DNA from: Physcia stellaris
Lineage: Eukaryota > Ascomycota > Lecanoromycetes > Caliciales > Physciaceae
Assembly (NCBI GenBank): GCA_018902385.1
Contig: JABSSW010000022.1
Coordinates: 596,718-660,717 of the forward strand
Reading direction: 5' to 3'
DNA: 64,000 bases
Below are positions 55,991 to 64,000 of the stretch, one piece after another. The position numbers were made by a program, and so were the translations under genes. The notes below the pieces were generated by a model, which worked only from the letters and a program-made list of their open reading frames with translations, was not told where the DNA came from and made no database searches. Every line of letters starts with the position of its first letter. Position 1 is the first letter of the stretch.

Positions 55991-58585
55991 CGTTGGGGAA
56001 GGGGGGCATGGTTGGGTCGTGGTTTATTACGCATAGCGATGGCTGCATGTTAGATTTCATAGGTGTTACAGCCTCAATAGGAGAGGATGGTGTCTTACTT
56101 GGGATGTATATCTGGTGTTCCCGCGACGACTTTTCACCTGTGTTTGCGTATTCGTTGGTCTTTCTACTTGGTTTTCTACTTTACAACTCAGGCCCCAATC
56201 ACAGCATTTCCACCCCTTATTATCTTGGCTGGCAGCATACGGACCCCCCAGTTCGGTAAATGGACCCCCCTTTGCCGAAAAAGTGGCCCACATCTTCCGC
56301 CAAAGTCCGATTGTGTCATACAAGAATGACCTTTTTGTCAGAGATACCTTATCCCAATCGATCTACTATCTACCCACCTCACTACCTCCCTCCCTAGCTG
56401 CCTACGTGCCTGCTTCTCTTCAGCCTTCTCCCACTTTGCACGACACTCTCGAATCCGATATTAATTAAACATTGCCATTTACGAGTGATTCAATGCAATC
56501 AAGCGTCTCGTCGTCGTCATCAGAAGGAGTCTCGAAAGCAATGAGTCGATTTGTAAGAACTTAAAAGGCTCGAATCTGACGAGGATGTGATCGCGACAAC
56601 AGTATCGCAATTAACCCATGCTACCTAAGTCTTCGATTTTCGCCGAATGGATGCTGTAGACGATGACGGAATCAATAAAGAATGTGGGCGGACGAGCAAG
56701 AAGAATGGGCAGTTGGAATGGAGACATTTGATGATTTTGAGCTGACTGGAGAGCGAACAATCGATGAAAATTCTCTCTTTCTTGTCGATACATTTTAGAG
56801 TGTGATAGCTGAGAGACGCGTATCGCTGGAGTGATTTGATTCTGATGTTAGAGTCAGGAGGGTCGAATGGCTCGTATACAGCTGTTCAAGTCCCCTTCTG
56901 CCCACTCATCCCATCCTCGGGAATTTCTCTTCCTGAGGTCAAATTCTGCCCCACCTCTCCCACCAAAGCAGGTATGTAAACAATTCTGGGCTCTGGAAGG
57001 GTCAGTGGTGAAGCCTGCAGTGCGTACGTGAATGTGAATTCGGGTACCTAGGCTTCATCGCTACTTTCCTATGGTGCATCATCTCAACATCCCCTTAGCC
57101 TACTTCCTCACATTCTCCCCTCAAAGTGTCCGCTCTATCGCTTCGAGGGATGCGGGGAGGCCATGGAATCAGGGAGATGGGGGTGGATTACGAGAGCTGA
57201 GGCGAGATGATGATGGGAAGGGGTTAGGTTGTCGGGATGGCGGACTTGATTTTTTGGATTTGGGGATTTGTCTGTGTTAATGTGTTTATAGAAGTAGAGA
57301 TTGAGAGGATATGTACTTATACTTGGACATGGTGTAATTAGGGGCGGATGCACGGTTGAGAGGAGGTTTACGGGTGGCGAGTGGGATTGATGCTATCGAG
57401 TGGGAGTTGTAAGAGATGCTTTGTGGTGCAGCTCACGTGGATATGTATTGAGCTTTTTGTTCCTTTGGAAATATCGTTGCTTTATCTTTCGCTTCTACAA
57501 ATCATCCAATTTTGGAAGTTGTTGAGAGGTTTTAGTTTGGCTGGGGAGAATTTGTCTTATACTTGATATATGCTGTCTTCTTTTTTCGTTTTTTGACTTC
57601 ATAGATATTGGGGTCGTTTAGATAGGAGCGTGGATGACATTAGGGTGTTAGAGGATTATCTTGAAGCGTTTTAGTCATGATCACGCACTCGCTCAAAGAT
57701 CTTTTCATATCTCCAAACTCCCTCCGTAATACATACCATCTTGTTATTTCGAAGGGACTACCAAGATTTCATCCTCATCCACTTACTTCCCGCATCTAAT
57801 TTCCTCAGAGGCGAGTAGATATCAAAAAGGGCCTATTGATAGGGTACTTGACGAATAATAGACGATATCAAGGAACCACGCGCGAGACGTCCCCGTTCAT
57901 TCAATCCGCTCGCTGCAGACCGTCGCCCACTGTCTCATGAATAACTGCGCCAGGAAAGCCAGGAAGGATGGAGCACCAATGAGCACACGCTTCGAACTGT
58001 GTCTATGCCCTCCGAGCAACGGACCATCAGAGAAACAGCTCCTCGCCGCTCACAAGCCATATCGGTGGTATGGACGTCGTTCATTTGGCGAGCGTGAGAG
58101 TGGATGGTTTTAGTGGAGTGTGGATGTCTGGTCGAGGTGGATTGACAGGCTGTGTAGCGCAAGAGGGATATTCAGGGTGATGTCACTGGATCTCGCGGAG
58201 GCGCTCGTGGACGCGGTTTGCTTTGTAGGAGGGTGGACTGTGCATAAAGCATTCGGAAGGCTCGGAATAGCCATTCCCGAAGGTAGCGGGGCAGACAAAG
58301 GGGGTTTTGCGAAGATGGAACCGGAGAGATAGATGTGGAATCGAGCGAAGGAGAATTGTAGGACAGACAGGAAGCAGGACTCTGCCGGCGGCGTCTCTGG
58401 CGAAAAGAGTCTGGGAAGGATCCTCATGGTCCCTGGAGATGAGTCCAGGTTCCACCTCTTATCTTACTGTCCTTCCTCTAAACCCCCATTCCCCACCCCC
58501 ATTTCAGTATCTTTTATCAAGATCGGCACAAATTTCCATTTCCCTCAGCCTAATATTACTCCCTGAAATCCAAGGTTGAATGATC
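55991..58585. other. Gene-free region of about 2.6 kb
   Basis: No supported gene. A short stretch near 56235-56285 has two runs of six Cs in similar context (CGGACCCCCC and GGACCCCCC, 25 bp apart), which may be the remnant end of a mobile element. AT-rich DNA at about 57400-57800. Short frames have no domains. Confidence 0.5.
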
Positions 58586-59696
58586 CTATCTTTCACCGGC
58601 ATTTGTTTGATTCGTTTCCATCACTCGAGCACTCGTTACATTCACTACATCTTCCATGGCTGCATGCTGATCGTCAACCAGCTCTGGACCAAGATTCCCT
58701 CCCTCCAAAAGCTCTCTTTCATTCTGAGGCAGAATTGGCCATTTCGTGCACTTCGCAGACACCACTAAATGATGCTCAGTCAACACTCCATCCTCACGAT
58801 CCCCCGACCCAATCGAAAGAGAAAAAAAATTTGACTTACTATAAGCGTAATAGACCCAATTTTCCGCATTTTCAAATGCCTCTGCAGGACTCAGCTTCCA
58901 AGCCTTGTTGATATTGTAAACCTGCTCTTTAGAGTGCAGCACCTCATAGCCGGGCTGGGCGTAGAGATAGTAATACACCAATTCGTGAAATATGGACCAG
59001 ATCTGGGTTTGCGAGATGCTCTCTCCGGTTACGTCTTCTTCTGTTGATTTTGGAATGAAATGAGTCGAGAGACGATCTACGGTTGGGCAGGCATCGCTGG
59101 CTGGGTGAGAGGGGAGCTCGAAAAATCCGGGACAGAGCATGATCCATGGTTTGGGATACAGATAGAATGAGATCGCCCCTTCATTTTGCTCGCAATTGTC
59201 ATATGCATCGTGAGTTATTCCTTCGGGACTTGTGAGCCCCATGAGCCCCGGTGATACGCAGACGAAAGTGGGATTTCCGTTGTTGAACATCGGCTCCGGG
59301 GGATATTGGGCATTTCCGATCGTGATGTTGGTGATGACATTGGCGACCAATTGGGCTTGAGATGAATCCTTGATAAAGAACTCGTAAGCTGTGCTGCGAT
59401 GGGATAAAGTGCCTCTTGCGTCGTGGATGACGGGAAGCAGTGTATGCCTGAGGTTTTGAAGGGCGGTATTTAGTAGAGCTGCCTGCCCATGATTGCAATT
59501 CAAAAACTGGTAATTACCGCTTTTGCCTACTAAGACGTCTAGAATGGATCAGGGATTGTCAGAATGCATCATCGAGCTAATTATAGAGTAAGAACTTGCC
59601 GCTCCGTGGCAAATTATTCTGTTTTCTCTCGGAAGCGACCATTGCAAGAGTGCATGTTCCGAAAGTAACGAGATTTGAGACCAATGCGAACTTCAT
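58586..59696 (-). CDS. Secreted metallopeptidase-like protein with altered HExxH
   Basis: Exons 59600-59696, 58840-59538 and 58586-58764 give 324 residues. The first intron (59539-59599) uses a GC donor (GCAAGT). The second (75 nt, GTAAGT to TTAG) is a multiple of three and stop-free, so easily missed. The signal peptide is MKFALVSNLVTFGTCTLAMV. Cys pairs in LNCNHGQAALLNTAL and LCPGFFELP with DACPTV follow the pattern of fungal secreted M35-like/lysine-specific metallo-endopeptidase relatives. The zinc motif reads FHELVYYYL: His-Glu-x-x-Tyr, where His-Glu-x-x-His is expected. It keeps the downstream AENWVYYAY segment. Likely inactive as a zinc protease, or a divergent binding protein. Confidence 0.75.
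59539..59599 (-). other. GC-AG intron in the metallopeptidase-like gene
   Basis: 61 nt, donor GCAAGT and acceptor TTCTAG. Splicing joins LPRS to DVLVGKSGNYQF in frame; the unspliced frame stops within nine codons. Confidence 0.75.
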
Positions 59697-60485
59697 GTTG
59701 ATTGAATTTTCGTATTTTGAGGGAACGCAAGAAAGACATAATAACATCAAGGAATGCATCCTTATATCATGATTGACTGCTGGCTACAGCACGACTTTGG
59801 ATCGTCTACGCGGTGGGGTGTGATCGCGTGTCGCGAGTGACTGTCGAAGCTTCCGCAGCATGGCACCGGCTCAAAGACCGCCCAATTGTCTCACCATCAT
59901 GTCCTTCGATAACGTTGGTCTTGGGTAGTCCTTTAATCTTTTGTAAAGGGCTGGTGGTGCATTAAAAGGATGTACCAACAGGATACCACAGCGCGGGCGA
60001 TAAGTTCGTGCATTCGATGGGAGCACCGAAACGACAAGAACATATAGTAGTAGTAGCTCGACTTGACAAAGAGATCAATTTCAAGAACTCTTCCATGTCA
60101 CACACAATTCTTGACAACAGAAGGAGAACAGCCTTTTCACTCTCTCTCGAAAGAGCAAAGGACTGGCAAACAATTGAGAAAATCAAAACTTCAAACAACA
60201 AGACCCTACGCCCAGGCCCAAAATCCGGTGCTTTTAAGGCCAGGCGATACCCTCGATCCCGGACTCGAGCCATGGCTTTTATGTCGAAAGGATCCTTTCT
60301 GGGCGGCTAGGGCCAAGGACTTCGGAAGTCTGTCATGACCGCGTGTCGCGAACGGTTGACGAAACTTCCCGCAATATAGCAGCAGTTCCAAAAATGAACA
60401 TATGTTTCACCAAGAGAGGCAGGCCGGAGTTGCTAGCGAAAAGAATCCGAGAGTCGTTTCCGGATCATTGTATTGGAGAAGCCCA

Positions 60486-60885
60486 GTGTGCCCGTTCATA
60501 CACCAATAAGTTCATTGGCCAATCAACGTACGTTCATTCGTCAATCAACGCGTTCATTGCTCAATACACGAAATTTTCAGTTGAAACGTCAATTTTCAGT
60601 TCATTGAACAATAAACACGTTGATTGCGAAAGAAACGTTAATATTTTAATAATTGCGAAATCGTAATAGTTACTGTTTTCGTCGAAATGTACTGCGAATA
60701 CTAGAAACAAATTAGCGCAATTTTCAAGTTTTTTGAAATTTACGATGTATTTGGCAATGAACGAGATGATTTGTCAATGATTTGAATATTGATCAATGAA
60801 CGCGTTTATTGGCCAACAGACGTTCATTGACAAATGAACGACGTTGATTGGCCAATGCTCGTCATTGGCCAATCAACGGGCACAC
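60486..60885. mobile_element. 400-bp foldback/MITE-like element rich in CCAAT-type motifs
   Basis: Begins GTGTGCCCGTT and ends in the inverse CGGGCACAC. The outer 90-100 bp on each side are imperfect inverted repeats made of short modules such as TTCATTGGCCAATCAACG and GTTCATTG. The same modules also repeat directly within each arm. The centre (about 60570-60780) is AT-rich. No ORF. I could not identify a target-site duplication. Confidence 0.75.
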
Positions 60886-61929
60886 CTTAGGATATGAATG
60901 TCAGAATACTTTCCTTAAGCCCTCTAGCGTCTTGGCACTAGGATAAATCGCCCACCACCTCCATAGCAATTACATCCTCAAGCGCCATAATGTATCAACA
61001 ATGAAAGATTAGCTCAGTCGTGAGTACGTCGATTATGGAAACAGGAAAAGTAATTCTGTGGAGAGAGGCGGTACTCAACAGGATACCACACGTCCGCCAG
61101 TGAGGGCTGCGAATTTGCGACTTGTTGATGGGTAGGATGTCTGAGCTGCTTTGCGCATGATGGAGTCAGTCACCACATAAGCATCCTAAGTAACCGTTAC
61201 TATTTACATCCAACGAAATAAATCTCGACATCAGGATCGATTATGCGTCATTTTGAGAAACGTATGTATTTCGAGAAGATGATCGGTATTTCACATGTAT
61301 ATTCTATGCATATTAATCAAACTCGTACATAAAGCAAAACTATCTAACCAAAAAGCAGGCTAACTATGTTGAATTATGTTCATAAGAATCATTAAACATT
61401 AAGGACCCTCATAAGATATTAACTGTCAAAGCTTCTAATATGCAGAGAAAGAAAGATCAACTTGGGGGAGAAAACATACATATATTTATAGACCTCTCTT
61501 TAGCAGGGCTGATTGATGAAGATAGCTGCTGTGAGCTTGACGGATCTGTTTCATGAACAAGCGATGTGGATGGGAGATTCACAGAAGATATTCAATAGAG
61601 TTTAGTCAAATCTTCGATTCATGCGTCGACGATTTGCTATACATTGAGTTGATTCTTAATTCAAGAGATAGGGAACATCTAATTCATTAGGAATGAACTT
61701 TGTAGTGACAGCATTGTTGCAGCAATATTCGATGTTGTGCTAAAACAATCTTGGATATCATTCTGATACTGTGATTAAAGAACCGACTGGTGTGATGACG
61801 TCCTGAAAAGGAGCCCTGAAACCCAGTATCAATTCTAGTGTAGGAACTTCTGGTGCTTGTAACTCTCTATGAAAAAGGCGCAACTGAAACTGTATCGATC
61901 AAGTATTAGACCGGTCGTGATGTATTGTA

Positions 61930-62158
61930 TCCCATGGTCTGGTCTGGTGCTATCTTGCCTCCCATGCGTCGCCACCGATACACTCAATATGATAAATCGC
62001 TTACCCGTGTTTGGCACAAAGCATATGAAAACGTCATGAAGACGGTATCAACATGACATGTAAACAACATCATCTTCTGATTTCGCCCCCAAGCCGGGTA
62101 ATCGTAGATCTGTCGGTGTATCCTAAATATTAGCACCACTTATTACCAGACCATGGGA
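61930..62158. mobile_element. TA-flanked MITE, copy 1
   Basis: 229 bp bounded by TA dinucleotides. The termini are TCCCATGGTCTGGT on the left and the exact inverse ACCAGACCATGGGA on the right. The subterminal GTGGTGCTA-type block is also inverted. No coding potential. TA duplication suggests mobilisation by a Tc1/mariner-type transposase. Confidence 0.82.
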
Positions 62159-62557
62159 TATGTAGAAGTGCTTTGGTCCACTAATTGGTGCGTCAAAATC
62201 TCAGAGGAAATCTCCTTCCCGAGCATCTCCTCTGGACTAGGGACCAAAAATAGTTACAAGCAATTCATGACAGCGTCTGTTAGCGAGTGACATATACGTC
62301 ATGCTTATGAGAATCGTTCTATTGGACACAAAGACAGCGTAGTCTGATAAAAAGACTACGAGCTCGTTGTGAACCTTCGAAATTGTAGCTCGCAAGCAGA
62401 GCTTGTTGAAATGATCATGCGCTTGACTACGTGATGCTAACATCCAACTGCTTAAAGGGTTACGACATCGATAAGCCAGCGACTACACAAGCTCCATGGC
62501 TCCTTGCGACCCCGATTACGAAGCTGTCATGAAGAAAGGATTCACAGGTCCGATATA

Positions 62558-62740
62558 TCCCATGATCTGGTGTGGTGCTATCCCTCCCCCAAGCATCGCC
62601 ACCAATACCTCCAATATGACAAAACGCGTACCCGTGTTTGGCACAAGGCATATGAAAACAACATGATCGTCTAACTTCGTCCTAACCCGGGTAATCGTGG
62701 TATCCTAAAAGTTAGCACCACTTATTACCAGACCATGGGA
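62558..62740. mobile_element. TA-flanked MITE, copy 2
   Basis: 183 bp, same orientation as the copy at 61930-62158 and flanked by TA. The left end TCCCATGATCTGGT has one change from copy 1 and the right end is identical. The interior matches copy 1 at both ends (for example ACCCGTGTTTGGCACAA) and lacks about 46 bp near the middle. Several differences are C/T or G/A transitions. Confidence 0.82.
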
Positions 62741-64000
62741 TAATAGCATAGCAAAGAAGGAGCCGAATGGGAGAAAATTGGAATTCTGATCCATTATGGA
62801 GAATAATTACGCCTTGTCAAAGGAATAAGGAGACTGTCTGGTGGTTATAAGCTATTCAAGGTGAGAGACGGGATTACTGAGAAGTGAAGAGAGAATGCAA
62901 TATCTTCCACTGGTCTGAATAATGGATGACGCCACTCGGCACTCAAATACCTGTCTCAGAGAGTGGGTTCGTGTGCGGGGCGCATCGGGAGAGAACACTC
63001 TTCGGTCCCCAACAGTGCATTCTAGTCACCTTCACGTACTGGTCACCGCTGATCATACTAATTTTCACGGTCTAGTATGCGATATACCCCTTTTCAGGTT
63101 TGTCGTCGTCATGATGATGAAGGATAAGACGTCACATCATTTCGCAGAGCTTATCATACATCTCTTCGTCGTTTTCAATTTTTGTCTTCAGTTTCCTCTC
63201 TTTACAAAATTTTGTGGTAAATGTTGGAATATCATGGTTGCATCATTGTCTGGTTCGTTTTTAACTAGGAGGTAGGAGCTATTTACATATGTGGCCATGT
63301 CATAACTGCAGATCCCTGACAACGTGCCAGCAACGTGTCAAGCATCCTAGCGTATTTCTAACAGTAAAGCTGTTAATCGTGCTCTGATCCGTATTTCTGA
63401 CACGCATCAGAGCATGTTTGGTATTTCCATCACGCAATGAGACTTGCAAAAGCTGAAATAAAGAGAGCGAGAAAAGGAAAGAGACGGCCCAGTAAAGTGA
63501 TATTTCAAGTGAACGGCTCTCTCTTATTATGACATGGAGTTTAGGGGGAAAAGTAGGAAGTACTATTGAACTTTGGGCGGGACTGCAAGATCTCACCGCA
63601 TATTGACCACCCTACTATGACGTAGTACTGAAGCAGTAAGGAGGCGGTCTCGTCTATGCAGGGTCATCACGAAAGAGGTAAGAGACCGTCTACTCGTCCG
63701 TGGCGATGGCTAGAGCGTACGAGTACTGTGAGCTGTCGAAAAGTATAATGTACCGTCCCGATGCAACTCGGCTTTCGCTGAAAGCGTGGCGGCCTGCTTT
63801 TTGTTTAGTGATTGGTTGCGTGTTAGTTTGTTACCGTACTTATCATATCATAGTTCCTGTACTACTTTTTGTAATATTTGGATTCTTATTGTCAGTTAGT
63901 CGCGGAAACACCCCCATGCTGTTCACGGGAGAATTTAATACTGATTACCAGCTTTAAAATGACTTGTATGATTCACTTTCTGACTACCTTAGTTGGTGTC

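Larger units (their letters stand above)
59697..64000. other. Repeat-rich gene-free region
   Basis: About 4.3 kb with no supported gene. It holds the foldback element at 60486-60885, two related TA-flanked elements at 61930-62158 and 62558-62740, and an imperfect direct repeat (59822-59861 and 60337-60376). Long AT-rich stretches lie at 61200-61800. The remaining short frames have no domain. Confidence 0.6.

Noticed and set aside
45504-56000. A ubiquitin-related gene cluster as a new system
   Set aside because: UFO1-like, ULA1 and ASI-type genes are housekeeping genes with independent promoters, and an isomerase gene lies between them; proximity alone is weak evidence.

Overview
The window is nuclear DNA of a filamentous ascomycete (Pezizomycotina; Leotiomycetes is my best guess, not proven). 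The evidence is many short introns of about 47-75 nt with GTRNGT donors and CTAAY-like branch sites, Zn2Cys6 and HEI10-type regulators of fungal style, a GPI-type cell-wall protein, and closely packed single genes on both strands with no operons. I rebuilt gene models by joining exons across introns by eye. Splice coordinates are exact where donor, acceptor, frame and family sequence all agree, and are flagged where they do not.

Layout. 1-7 kb: an AAA ATPase, a 325-bp inverted-repeat element, a decayed-looking 2H phosphoesterase, then 2 kb of low-complexity spacer. 7-13 kb: HEI10-type RING protein, FAM50/XAP5, a HAD phosphatase and a TTC1-like TPR protein. 13.8-16.9 kb: a large Gln/Ser-rich protein of unknown function. 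17-19.5 kb: no confident gene. 19.5-22.4 kb: FIP1 and NUP49, divergently transcribed. 22.4-25.3 kb: gene-free. 25.3-31.3 kb: Zn2Cys6/PAS-like regulator, DNAJC8-like J protein and the DBP4 helicase. 32-37 kb: CorA-like transporter (broken in this sequence), Ap4A phosphorylase and an F-box-like protein. 38-45 kb: a protease-dead A1-peptidase-like membrane protein and a GPI-type protein with about 12 tandem beta-rich modules. 45.5-56 kb: UFO1-like F-box/WD/UIM protein, ribose-5-phosphate isomerase, ULA1 (NEDD8 E1 subunit) and an ASI-type membrane RING protein. 58.6-59.7 kb: a secreted metallopeptidase-like protein. 59.7-64 kb: AT-rich, repeat-rich DNA with at least three miniature inverted-repeat elements.

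Common themes. Ubiquitin-type conjugation is well represented: a UFO1-like F-box/UIM protein, an ASI-type RING protein, the NEDD8 E1 subunit that activates cullin ligases, a HEI10-type RING protein and an F-box-like protein. RNA processing is represented by FIP1, DBP4, a DNAJC8-like protein and FAM50. I read these as ordinary housekeeping neighbours, not a cluster.

The most important technical observation is that five otherwise well-conserved genes each carry a single-base frameshift, nearly all at homopolymer runs. That looks more like residual consensus error than five independent gene deaths. The most interesting biology is the 12-module solenoid-like surface protein, the miniature inverted-repeat elements, and three enzyme-family members whose catalytic motifs are lost.
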